Source of the DNA: Glebionis coronaria
Lineage: Eukaryota > Streptophyta > Magnoliopsida > Asterales > Asteraceae
DNA: 64,000 nucleotides
Direction of reading: 5' to 3'
Assembly: GCA_025667525.1 (NCBI GenBank)
Contig: CM046876.1
Coordinates: 78,835,235 to 78,899,234 of the forward strand
The position numbers and the translations under genes are program-made. Of this stretch, positions 32,913-43,758 are shown one piece after another (the first letter of the stretch is position 1; the number at the start of each line of letters is the position of its first letter). The notes under the pieces are model-generated. The model saw only the letters and a list, made by a program, of their open reading frames with translations, was not told the DNA's origin and searched no databases.

Positions 32913-35467
32913 TGTAACACCCCACTTGGATAAATGGACCGTTACGTGTATTTATGGCGTGTCATCAAAGCATGCAAGGCAATGTATTAAACATTAACTG
33001 ACCAAACGGAAGTACCGGAATCAAACATCGGTAGTCCAACATAAGCCCAAAATATAAAGATTAAGTACTGAAAGAAAAAGGACGAAACAATGTCCAAACA
33101 ACCAAAGTAAAGTAACGTAATGTGTGCATAAGTATAAAGGAGTCTGGATAGCTCCCATCCAAATGCACGTACTCTCTTAGAAGTCCTAAGATCGTCCCTG
33201 TGAACCTGCCGTTTGGAAACATGAAAGGAAACTACGGCTGAGCATAACGCTCAGTGGACGGATATAGCATGATAAGAATGTACAGAAAGAAATGAATTAG
33301 AAGACAACAATGAAGCTATAAGACTGATATGAACATGTGGTAGAACTCTGCATAAACTCTGAAAAACCTGATTCATATATACTGATACTGAAATATAACT
33401 ATAAATTCTGAAACATGCATTTACTGTATTTTATTTGCCAGAGCTTATATAGGTCACGTGCTGTAACAACCGTGCATGAATAACTGGAGGGGTGACCTCG
33501 TCATGCTGTAAAGGGGTGACCTCTAAATAACTGTGCTGGGTGGAGGGATCAGCTCCAATGTGAAGGATGTAGAGCACACACCACATTCACCCTGATAACT
33601 TGTAACACATATAAGCCTAGGATGCATCCATACGCCCCACTAAAAATACTGATAAAATGGCCAAGCTGAGCTGAGTGGGACGATGCAGGATATCACTCTC
33701 CTGCATGTGAGTCACGACACCGGTGCCTCTAGTGCCGTGGTTACGGTACCTCCGTAACTAGTACATAAACTGGTCGTGCTTGTATATAATGCTCAGGCAA
33801 TTTATTTAGTTATTAATATGATTACTGAAAAACTTAAACATATATACTGGGGAAAAACATTTGGCTGAAGACGGGAAATCCGAATCATGCATAGAAAGGA
33901 AGTCCTTACTGAAAGGACGGAAAATCCGTACCTCGTGTCCAGTAACTGACTGAATGGAAGACTGAACGAATACTACTCGGGCTTCACGCGTGCTACATGA
34001 ATAAAGGACGCGAATAAGTTAACTGATATTCGTTTATGAAATTTTACTGATCTTATTGGCTTCTTATTTATTCATTTTATTTTGATTCTGAAATTCTGTA
34101 CGTATACCAACTGATAAATCTGAACTTATATTAATTCATTTTAATGTATTATTTTCTACTATTAATTATGGTACAACATATTTCTGACGCTATAGTAATA
34201 CTACCTTAAGTATCCCGCTAAAATAAAAAGTTTCTTAATTTAGAAGTTCCTAGAATAATTTAATTTATTTAATAAAATTATACCCTTTTAAATATTAAGG
34301 AACTATATTAAATTAATACATTTAAAATATATTTTAAACGTTGATAAAACAATTTAATTTAAAAAGGTATAATATAAAGATATTTATTTTATTATTTATA
34401 ATAATGTCCCGAGCCTACCGAGCCCATCTCGGTCACACTAACAAATCAACATATGATACAAAATCTGTCAACAAGAATTAGTGACAGAATTCAGTGTCAC
34501 TAAAACTGTCGCTAAAACTGTCCCTTTTAAAAACTGCATATATATAACAGTTTTGCGACAGAAAACTGTCGCTAAAACTATCGCTAAAATTATTCAACAT
34601 AACCATTTTAAAGTCCCATTTTTCCCACTGGTTTTACATGTAGTTCCCACCGTTTTAGCCACGTTTCCACTGTTTTCAATATAGCCAAACACACCCTTAT
34701 TATACCCGCAACCCCCAAACGCACCCCTTTGGTCGAAACTGGCCCTAGCCGCCCCTGTGTGGGTCACGGCTGGGCCAAGCTGGAGTCACCGAAGCCTTAT
34801 GGCTTTCGGCGTGTTAAACCAAACACTCCCGATCGCCTGATAAACAATACCCGCTCCTTCCCTTGTGCCTTTTGACCCTCGGTCGTCCGACAGCGGACTA
34901 CACCGAGACCCACTGTGGTCTCGGTTTTGATCACCAACCCAAACCCGACACCCCCAAAATCAGGCAGTTGTGGTGATTCTAACCCTCTCAAGAAACCCTA
35001 ATCTGTTATTTTATGTGATGTTCTTGACTTATTTATAAAAAAAACGTTCCCTCTTTGATTCATCAAAACCTACTTCGTGATTTTATATAAACTGACATAA
35101 GAAGAGGATAAATACCGTAGGAGGATTACTAGATCAAACAATCGGACCTCTTTTTTTTTTTTTTTTTTCTTCCGGCGGCCAACACAAAGAAACCCTAATT
35201 CCCTTTTTTTTTGTACGACTGTTTTGGGGAAAACAAAACCCCCGTTTGATTTATGTATTACCAAAATGGGCTAAAGCCCATAATCCCTTTTTTTTAAACA
35301 AAAACCGACCCCCTTCACTTATTTATTATTTTTTTTATTAAAAACTTGTATATAATAATACTTGTATAATTTTCTTACGTTTGTTTTCGTCAATAATTTT
35401 TTTTCGTAATTAGCTTAGGTATATAAACCACGTATTTACATTACTCGATTTAAATACGGGTTTTACA
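32913..35467 (-). repeat. 3' LTR of the pol-only gypsy element
   Basis: On the + strand starts TGTAACACCCC and ends ACGGGTTTTACA. The sense-strand TATA (GTTATATATATGC) lies near 34542-34553, flanked on both sides by TTTTAGCGACAG repeats. A 24-base T run is near 35150. Matches 39436-41717 with many scattered differences, so this element is older than the copia elements. Confidence 0.93.
34480..34600 (-). promoter_or_regulatory. AGCGACAG repeats around the LTR TATA box
   Basis: On the sense strand TTTTAGCGACAG or close variants lie on both sides of the TATA box, in both orientations. The other LTR (41000-41130) has one extra unit. Confidence 0.7.
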
Positions 35468-35573
35468 ATTCTTCCCCTCTAAAAGAACAATTCGTCCCCG
35501 AATTAAGGATACGACCGTACTGGGTTTTACAATTCTTCCCCTCTAAAAAAAAAGAATTCGTCCCCGAATTGTA
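35457..35573. repeat. Direct duplication of the PPT/LTR boundary
   Basis: gggttttacaattcttcccc followed by tctaaaa and aattcgtccccgaatt occurs at 35457-35508 and again at 35521-35573. On the - strand each copy is a PPT (AGAGGGGAAGAAT) followed by the first bases of an LTR (TGTAAAACCC). Confidence 0.9.
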
Positions 35574-35651
35574 AGGTATTTAAGCTGAATGGAGTAAAAG
35601 CTGAAATGCTAATAAGCTGGAAGACATAAAAGCTGAAAAGACATACCCGAA

Positions 35652-36782
35652 TCAAAACTGAAAGTGAGGATAAGAAGTCCGTATAGACTCCTCCGTTTCC
35701 CAAGTGGCCTCCCGCTCGGTATGGTCCCTCCACAGGATTTTGACGAAAGGAATGGTCTTCCTTCTCATGACTCGATCCTGGCGATCTAAAACTGCTTCGG
35801 GTTCCTCAATATAAGATAGATCCTCCCGAATCTGATCGAGTGGATAATTTACTTTGTGAAGCTCATGATAGTTGTACCCCCTGAGTAATGATACATGAAA
35901 CACGTTATGGACGTGTAAAAACTGAGGTGGTAATGCCAATCGGTATGACACTTCACCGATACGTTCAAGGAGTTCGAACGGTCCGATGTAACGAGGGCTG
36001 AGCTTTCCTTTGAGGCCAAAACGTCTGACACTGCGTGCGGGTGATACTTTGAGGAACACACGATCCCCAGTCTGAAAAGATAGATCTCTGCGATGCTTGT
36101 CGGCGTAACTCTTCTGGCGAGTACGCGCTTCTTGCAGTTTTGCCCTAGCGATGGCGACCTTTTCATTGGTCAGTTCTATCAATTCTGGTCCTTCAATCAA
36201 ACGTTCTCCCACCTGATCCCAACAAATAGGAGCATGGCATTTCCTGCCGTATAACATCTCGAATGGAGCACGCTTGATACTAGCATGCCAACTGTTGTTA
36301 TAGGCAAACTCGACCAAGCAAATATAGTCATCCCAGTGTCCTGTCCATTCTAATGCACATGCGCGTAGCATGTCCTCTAAGGTCTGGATGGTACGCTCTG
36401 ACTGACCGTCCGTATGTGGATGGAAAGCTGTGCTGAGCTTGAGCCTAGTTCCCCAAGCTTTATGCAAACCTTCCCAGAAGTGAGAAGTGAAACGGGGATC
36501 CCTATCTGATATAATTTCATAAGGTGTACCGTGTAATCGTACGATCTCCTCGGTGAATAGTTTCGCTAATTTACTGACTACGAAATCTTTGCGAATAGGA
36601 ATGAAATGTGCCGACTTGGTCAAACGATCGATAACAACCCAGATTGCATCATGTCTCCGCTGAGTCTGTGGTAGTCCGGTGACAAAATCCATAGAGATCT
36701 TGTCCCATTTCCACATTGGAATATCTAATGGCTGGAGAAGACCAGTGGAACGCTGGTGCTCTATCTTAACTTGCTGACAGGT
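35652..36782 (-). pseudogene. pol: Integrase core and chromodomain-like tail, pol-only gypsy element
   Basis: Zinc-module end (TCQQ), then WKWDKISMDFVTGLPQ and the D,D-35-E triad: Asp in WVVIDRLTKSAHF, Asp in IISDRDPRFTSHF and Glu in [13 protein letters not shown]. The GPF/Y-type segment LSPRYIGPFELLERIGEVSY follows, then a chromodomain-like end (PEAVLDRQDRVMRRKTIPFV … ATWETEE). This stretch is open to the natural stop at 35652-35654, but TAA at 36783-36785 cuts it off from upstream pol by hitting the CLTC of the zinc finger. Confidence 0.9.
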
Positions 36783-37097
36783 TTAGCATTTAGACACAAA
36801 TGTTGCGACATCCTGTTTCATGCCGCTCCACCAGAAATGCTGCTTAAGATCGTGGTACATTTTGGTGGAACCCGGATGGATAGAGAACGGAGAGATGTAA
36901 GCCTCAGTCATTAAGGCTTCTCTGAGAGCAGGGTCTTCTGGAACGTAGAGTTTGGTACCCTGCCATACGATACCATCGTCATCTATGCGAAATTCGGTCT
37001 GCTGGTCAATGTTCTGGATAATCGCCCAGATTTCACCATCATCCTTTTGGGCGGCTTTAATCCTAGAGAGTAAATATGGTTCTACCCTCAAACTAGC
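36783..37097 (-). pseudogene. pol: Integrase N-terminal zinc module, pol-only gypsy element
   Basis: VEPYLLSRIKAAQKDDGEIW, then ALMTEAYISPFSIHPGSTKM and FWWSGMKQDVATFVSKC of the HHCC integrase finger. Bounded by in-frame stops at 37098-37100 and 36783-36785. Confidence 0.88.
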
Positions 37098-37937
37098 CTA
37101 GTATCCCCTCTGTCCGCGTACTAAGAGCTCAATATCATACCGCTCTAAATCCCAAATAATTTCTTCCTGAACTTTGATGCCATTTATCATACCTGACTTT
37201 CTGCTAAGGGCATCTGCTACTACATTTGCTTTGCCTGGGTGATACTGGATATTAGTGTGATAGACTTTTAGCAGTTCTAACCATCGCCTCTGTCTCATGT
37301 TCAGCTCTCGCTGTGTAAATATATACTTGAGACTTTTGTGATCGGTGAAGATATCGCACGACTCACCGTATAAATAATGCCTCCAGATTTTAAGGGCGAA
37401 AACGACTGCTGCGAGCTCTAGATCATGAGTAGGGTAATTTTTCTCATACGGCTTCAGTTGACGCGAAGCATAAGCAATGACTTTCCCGTGCTGCATAAGA
37501 ACACAGCCTAAGCCCTTTCCTGATGCGTCGCTGTAAATCTGATAACCACCTGTACCGGCTGGAAGAGTGAGTATCGGTGCTGAGATCAATCGATGCTTGA
37601 GTTCCTCAAAACTCTTTTCTCTCTCCCCGGTCCATATAAACTTCTCACCTTTCCGCATAAGTTGGGTCAATGGCAACGCCAAACGTGAGAAGTTTTCCAC
37701 AAACCTGCGGTAATAACCCGACAACCCAAGAAAACTACGTATCTCTGTGACAGACGTCGGTCTTGGCCATTTGGTGATAGCCTCCACCTTCGCAGGATCC
37801 ATAGTGATTCCTTCCGCAGAAACAATATGACCTAGAAACGCCACTATATTCAGCCAAAATTCGCACTTCGAAAATTTAGCATATAGTTTTTCTCGTCTGA
37901 GAATCTGCAAAACTGTACGGAGATGATTCTCATGTTC
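37098..37937 (-). pseudogene. pol: RT thumb and RNase H, pol-only gypsy element
   Basis: [40 protein letters not shown], then RNase H with [53 protein letters not shown] and [17 protein letters not shown]. Separated from the RT palm by the stop at 37938-37940 and from integrase by the stop at 37098-37100; both are in frame. Confidence 0.9.
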
Positions 37938-38354
37938 CTATTTGGATTTGGAGAAAATAAGGATATCATCGATGAATACAATCACAAACTTGTCTAAGAA
38001 TTCGTGGAAGACTCTGTTCATCAAGTCCATAAATACTGCAGGCGCATTCGTGAGACCGAATGGCATAACAACAAACTCGTAATGACCGTACCTCGTGCGA
38101 AAAGCAGTTTTGGTTATATCCTGCTCTTTTACACGCAGCTGATAGTAACATGATCGTAGATCGATTTTTGAGAAGTGTTTGGCACCCTGAAGCTGATCGA
38201 ATAAGTCGTCAATACGAGGAAGTGGATAACGATTACGAATAGTGAGCTTATTCAACTCACGGTAGTCAATACACAATCGCATACTACCATCCTTCTTCTT
38301 GACAAACAAAACTGGAGCGCCCCAAGGTGACACGCTTGGACGAATGAAACCCCT
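37938..38354 (-). pseudogene. pol: RT palm/fingers, pol-only gypsy element
   Basis: [55 protein letters not shown] and the intact catalytic box [18 protein letters not shown] at 38355-38357 lies just before the conserved GFIRPS motif. Confidence 0.9.
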
Positions 38355-39040
38355 TTATAGCAGTTCCTGAAGCTGATCTTTCAGTTCCTTAAGGTCTACA
38401 GGAGCCATACGGCAAGGAGCTTTAGATACTGGTTCTGCACCTGGAATGAGATCGATACCAAATTCTACCTCTCGCATGGGAGGTAAACCTGGAAGTTCCT
38501 CTGGAAAGACATCTGGAAAATCTAACACCACTGGCTGATCATGAATTGAAGGTGCCTCTGAAGTCGTGTCATGAACTGTAGCTAGAAAACCCTCACAACC
38601 ATGGTATAGTAAGGTACGCGCCTGTAAAGCCGAAATGATCTGAACATGTTTTCCTGGTAGGAAACCGTGGTGAATAAACTCTGGTGTCTGGACATCACCA
38701 AAGATAACCCAGTGAGCATGACAGTCTATAGTGGCACGATGAACTGACAACCAATCCATACCCAGAATAACATCGAATTCGCACATATCTAAAGGAAGTG
38801 CACTGACTGGACGGATTTTATCATCAAACTCAAGAGGGAGATCCTTATATACTTGGGTAATGAGTACAGAGTCTCGCATGGGGGTAGATATACTAAGTAC
38901 ACTGTCTAGTGGCGTAGGGGTCATGTTTATTTTAGCAACATATGAAGTAGATATAACTGAGTGGGTGGCACCTGTAATAAAAGAGGATAAGTTGATAAAA
39001 CTGCCAAAATCTGGGTTAATAAATCGGAATATGCATAGTG
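38355..39040 (-). pseudogene. pol: Protease remnant and RT N-terminus, pol-only gypsy element
   Basis: Upstream of the first ATG (38924) the frame stays open and reads SSFITGATHSVISTSYVAKI, where gypsy proteases have D-S/T-G-A; the catalytic Asp is replaced by Ile. The rest is typical: MCEFDVILGMDWLSVHRATI, then the RT approach VLDFPDVFPEELPGLPPMRE and YRMAPVDL-like CRMAPVDLKELKDQLQELL, ending at TAA 38355-38357. No zinc knuckle or capsid region is found upstream, so gag is absent. Confidence 0.82.
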
Positions 39041-39082
39041 TAATTCATGAAGGTATAGTCAATAAAATATGACATGAATACT

Positions 39083-39218
39083 GGTGAACGCCTAGGGTCA
39101 GTTCACAAAATGACAATTACTGACACATAAATCCGACATGAGTAAGGATGAACACCTATGGTCAGTTCATCCATACAAAATTTAAACTGCAAGGGTGAAC
39201 GCCTATGGTCAGTTCACC
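39083..39218 (-). other. Three hairpin repeats in the leader of the pol-only gypsy element
   Basis: GGTGAAC…GTTCACC-type inverted repeats at 39083-39106, 39146-39172 (GGATGAAC/GTTCATCC, compensated) and 39193-39218, each around a cctatggtca-type loop. The compensating G-C/A-T changes argue the stem matters. Confidence 0.75.
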
Positions 39219-39419
39219 AAAACGAAATGTTCGCTGAAAAGCACATGCGATTAAGTATGGCCAGTCCTGTACCAACCGTTTACTTAATCAAAATTTTGAA
39301 AATCCGACTGATAAAATTCATGAGTAGCATGGAAAATAACGACGCCAAAATACAAGAAGTTCTTGGTGACTACCCACTAGTCACAGGTCAAGTTTTAGAG
39401 CCTATAGGTCGAACCTTGC

Positions 39420-39431
39420 GCTCTGATACCA
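39420..39431 (-). other. Primer-binding site, pol-only gypsy element
   Basis: TGGTATCAGAGC on the - strand, four bases inside the LTR; initiator-Met tRNA type. Confidence 0.9.
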
Positions 39432-39435
39432 TAAT

Positions 39436-41717
39436 TGTAACACCCCACTTGGATAAATGGACCGTTACGTGTATTTATGGCGTGTCATCAAAGCATGCAA
39501 GGCAATGTATTAAACATTAACTAACCAAACGGAAGTACCGGAATCAAACATCGGTAGTCCAACATAAGCCCAAAATATAAAGATTAACTACTGAAAGAAA
39601 ATGACGAAACAATGTCCAAACAACCAAAGTAAAGTAACGTAATGTGTGCATAAGTATAAAGGAGTCTGGATAGCTCCCATCCAAATGCACGTACTCTCTT
39701 AGAAGTCCTAAGATCGTCCATGTGAACCTGCCGTTTGGAAACATGAAAGGAAACTACGACTGAGCATAACGCTCAGTGGACGGATATAGCATGATAAGAA
39801 TGTACAGAAAGAAATGAATTAGAAGACAACAATGAAGCTATAAGACTGATATGAACATGTGGTAGAACTCTGCATAAACTCTGAAAAACCTGATTCATAT
39901 ATACTGATACTGAAATATAACTATAAATTCTGAAACATGCATTTACTGTATTTTATTTGCCAGAGCTTATATAGGTCACGTGCTGTAACAACCGTGCATG
40001 AATAACTGGAGGGGTGACCTCGTCATGCTGTAAAGGGGTGACCTCTAAATAACTGTGCTGGGTGGAGGGATCAGCTCCAATGTGAAGGATGTAGAGCACA
40101 CACCACATTCACCCTGATAACTTGTAACACATATAAGCCTAGGATGCATCCATACGCCCCACTAAAAATACTGATAAAATGGCCAAGCTGAGCTGAGTGG
40201 GACGATGCAGGATATCACTCTCCTGCATGTGAGTCACGACACCGGTGCCTCTAGTGCCGTGGTTACGGTACCTCCGTAAATAGTACATAAACTGGTCGTG
40301 CTTGTATATAATGCTCAGGCAATTTATTTAGTTATTAATATGATTACTGAAAAACTTAAACATATACTGGGGAAAAACATTTGGCTGAAGACGGGAAATC
40401 CAAATCATGCATAGAAAGGAAGTCCTTACTGAAAGGACGGAAAATCCGTACCTCGTGTCCAGTAACTGACTGAATGGAAGACTGAACGAATACTACTCGG
40501 GCTTCACGCGTGCTACATGAATAAAGGACGCGAATAAGTTAACTGATATTCGTTTATGAAATTTTACTGATCTTATTGGCTTCTTATTTATTCATTTTAT
40601 TTTGATTCTGAAATTCTGTACGTATACCAACTGATAAATCTGAACTTATATTAATTCATTTTAATGTATTATTTTCTAATATTAATTATGGTACAACGTA
40701 TTTCTGACGCTATAGTAATACTACCTTAAGTATCCCGCTAAAATAAAAAGTTTCTTAATTTAGAAGTTCCTAAAATAATTTAATTTATTTAATAAAATTA
40801 TACCCTTTTAAATATTAAGGAACTATATTAAATTAATACATTTAAAATATATTTTAAACGTTGATAAAACAATTTAATTTAAAAAGGTATAATATAAAGA
40901 TATTTATTTTATTATTTATAATAATGTCCCGAGCCTACCGAGCCCATCTCGGTCGCACTAACAAATCAACATATGATACAAAATCTGTCAACAAGAATTA
41001 GTGACAGAATTCAGTGTCACTAAAACTGTCACTAAAACTGTCGCTAAAACTGTCCCTTTTAAAAACTGCATATATATAACAGTTTTGCGACAGAAAACTG
41101 TCGCTAAAACTGTCGCTAAAATTATTCAACATAACCATTTTAAAGTCCCATTTTTTTCCACTGGTTTTACATGTAGTTCCCACCGTTTTAGCCACGTTTC
41201 CATTGTTTTCAATATAGCCAAACACACCCTTATTATACCCGCAACCCCCAAACGCACCCCTTTGGTCGAAACTGGCCCTAGCCGCCCCTGTGTGGGTCAC
41301 GGCTGGGCCAAGCTGGAGTCACCGAAGCCTTATGGCTGTCGGCGTGTTAAACCAAACACTCCCGATCGCCTGATAAACAATACCCGCTCCTTCCCTTGTG
41401 CCTTTTAACCCTCGGTCGTCCGACAGCAGACTACACCGAGACTCACTGTGGTCTCGGTTTTGATCACCAACCCAAACCCGACACCCCTAAAATCAGGCAG
41501 TTGTGGTGATTCGAACCCTCTCAAGAAACCCTAATCTGTTATTTTATGTGATGTTCTTGACTTATTTATAAAAAAAAACGTTCCCTCTTTGATTCATCAA
41601 AACCTACTTCGTGATTTTATATAAACTGACATAAGAAGAGGATAAATACCGTAGGAGGATTACTAGATCAAACAATCGGACCTCTTTTCTTTTCTTTTTT
41701 TTTTCTTCCGGCGGCCA
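39436..41717 (-). repeat. 5' LTR of the pol-only gypsy element, interrupted
   Basis: Matches 32913-35180; broken at 41718 by the Athila-like insertion within ggcggcca. The other LTR reads ggcggccaacac there, so the insertion point is exact. TATA repeat region at 41000-41130. Confidence 0.93.
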
Positions 41718-43490
41718 TGATAGGTGTGAAAACACCCATCTTTTCTACCACTTAATTACAATAATAACCGGACCAAAACGTGTATTTTATGTCTTTTATG
41801 TCGGAATTATGTGTGGTTTGTGTTTTTGTTGTGATTTAGGACGAAATTGTGAAAAGTGGAGAAAACACGGGAATTCACGGGCGTTCACGGCTTTTATTGA
41901 AGAAAAAGATGAAAGACGGAGTCGAGAAGGCAAGAGTGGATAAAGAACGGAAGTCCAAGACCAATTCTGAAGATTTATCGAAGAAAAAGTCAAAAGACGG
42001 AAGTTTATCAAAAGCCGAGAAACTCAAGTCTATTTTATTGAAGAAATTAAAGACGAGTTCAAAAGAAATCCCGAGCCACAAGTCCTTAAAGTCCAAGTTT
42101 AAAAGAAAGATTAGAAGAAAAGGACTTGATGGTGCAATTAACAAGAAAGGAAGGAGAGAAGAAGCTTCCTCTAACCATTCCCTAATCACCTATATATACC
42201 CCTCATTTTCATTCATTAAGTTTTGTTGGTGGCTTGACAAACCATTCTTCCACTTTCATTTATGCACATTTAATTACTTGCACATTTAAATACATGTTTT
42301 GCACCTTTAATTACCTTTAATTTCAAGTAAGTGTTTCTTTAATTTCTTGCACCTTTACTTTATCTTGTTAATCTTCTTCTTCTACCTTTCTTTGATTTAC
42401 ACGTTTTTAATCTTGTTAAGTTGTTTAAAGATTTGATTTTTATGCTTTTGATTGTTTTAAATCTCTTATTTTCATAGCTTATTTGGTTTATTTTCAAGTT
42501 TATATAGTTTTTATAAAAGTTATTTTTATATAAAAAGTTGTTTTTATTAAAGTTTATCTTTTTCGTGATTTAAAAGTTGTTCACTTTCAGTTTTATAGTT
42601 TATTTTTACACGGTTTTAGTTAAGTTTTTCGTCTAGTGCTTATTAGAACAATAGCTTATTTACTTAGCTTATTTTTAGTACTTTTCCCCGTTTTCCGATC
42701 GTGACAATCGGAAAAGGGTTTTGTATTCCGATCGGTACCAATCTGAAAAGGGTTTCATTATTCCGATTGGGGGAGACTTTTATATTCCGATTGGAGGTTG
42801 GTTGGATATTCCGATTGGTGTGCAAGTGACAGTATTCCGATTGGTGTTCAGTACAACATTCCGATTGAGGTGCATGTTGGTATTCCGATAGGGGGTGACA
42901 CATATTCCGATTGGGTACTTAACATCATTCCGACCAAGGTCCTATCCATTATTCCGATCAAGGTAAGTAAACAAATTTCCGATCAAGGTAACGTGGGTAT
43001 TCCGATCTGACAGGGTGACAGCATTCCGATTGGGTACTCTAATTTACATTCCGATCAGGGGGTTGGTTATTCACTTTCCGATCTAAGGTAAGTCTATACC
43101 CCGATTGTGGTTGATCGGAATATATTCCGATTGGAGGTTGTTTTCTCTTATTTTGTCTTGTTTAATTTTTAGTTTACGATTTTAATACTTGTCTAACTTT
43201 AATTTCCGTCACACTTTAGTTTAAGTCATTTAATTAAATTTACTTTCCGTCACGTTTTTAAATATTGCACACTTTCTTTTAATTAGACTTAGATTTAATT
43301 TCACGCTCTTTTAATACTTGCCCTTTACTTTAACGACATTTACTTTTAAGTCTTGCACATTTAAATTTAAAAACAACCAAAAATATTTGTTTCACCAAAA
43401 TAAAACTGAGTCACATAGAGAACACAAGTTTTTCAATTCGAAGAGGTTGGTACAACGAATCTTTTTAACCTGAGTAAAAGCCAGTTATCA
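41718..43490 (+). repeat. 5' LTR of the Athila-like element
   Basis: Starts TGATAGGTG and ends AGTTATCA. TATATATA at 42191-42198. Splice-donor consensus CAA|GTAAGTG at 42327, AAG|GTAAGT at 42963 and 43088. Upstream of the TATA box is a Lys-codon-rich, purine-rich stretch. The motif array is at 42692-43135. Confidence 0.92.
42692..43135. repeat. Array of ~18 ATTCCGATTGG motifs
   Basis: ATTCCGATTGG or close variants (ATTCCGATCAAGG, ATTCCGATCGG) recur every 22-27 bp from about 42692 to 43130, with dissimilar spacers. It lies 500-900 bp after the TATA box, so it is transcribed. The 3' LTR copy (49955-50206) is cut inside the array. Confidence 0.9.
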
Positions 43491-43492
43491 AA

Positions 43493-43508
43493 TGGCGCCC
43501 CTGCCGGC
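43493..43508 (+). other. Primer-binding site of the Athila-like element
   Basis: TGGCGCCCCTGCCGGC, resembling the Asp-tRNA primer site of Athila/Tat elements, two bases after the LTR. Confidence 0.8.
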
Positions 43509-43734
43509 TCTTTTCGTAAAGATCAACAGTTTTTTGTGAGAGACACGTTGCTTTTTGGGATCCGTTCACTTGTGAACATTATTTTTCTTGCAAAAAAAAA
43601 AAAAAAAAAAAAGAAAAATTAAAAAATTCATAAAAAATTAAAAATTGATAAAAAACCATAAAAATTAAAAATTTCAAAAATCCAAAAAGATTTTATCTTT
43701 CTTGTGTATATATATTGTCTTTGTGTTTGGTTTT

Positions 43735-43758
43735 GTTTTCTTTTGCATTTTCAGGTGT
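43735..43758 (+). promoter_or_regulatory. Splice-acceptor-like signal just before gag ATG
   Basis: TTTTCTTTTGCATTTTCAG followed by GTGT and ATG at 43759. With the LTR donors it defines a leader intron that would remove the motif array and PBS. Confidence 0.5.

Larger units (their letters stand above)
32913..41717 (-). mobile_element. Tekay-like Ty3/gypsy element lacking gag
   Basis: Read on the - strand: 5' LTR from 39436 rightwards (interrupted at 41718), PBS 39420-39431, short leader with three hairpins, protease remnant, RT, RNase H, integrase with chromodomain-like tail, PPT and 3' LTR 32913-35467. Only ~400 bp lie between PBS and protease, so gag is missing. Pol has four nonsense codons. 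The TSD cannot be checked because the right LTR end is outside the window. Confidence 0.9.

Noticed and set aside
41849..42289. 146-codon Lys-rich ORF in both LTRs of the Athila-like element (also 49109-49549)
   Set aside because: It spans the TATA box in U3, is low in complexity from a purine-rich stretch, and no family is recognised. Conservation is explained by LTR identity.
42692..43135. CRISPR-like array
   Set aside because: Motif is only ~11 bp and degenerate, spacing varies, and it lies in a plant LTR.
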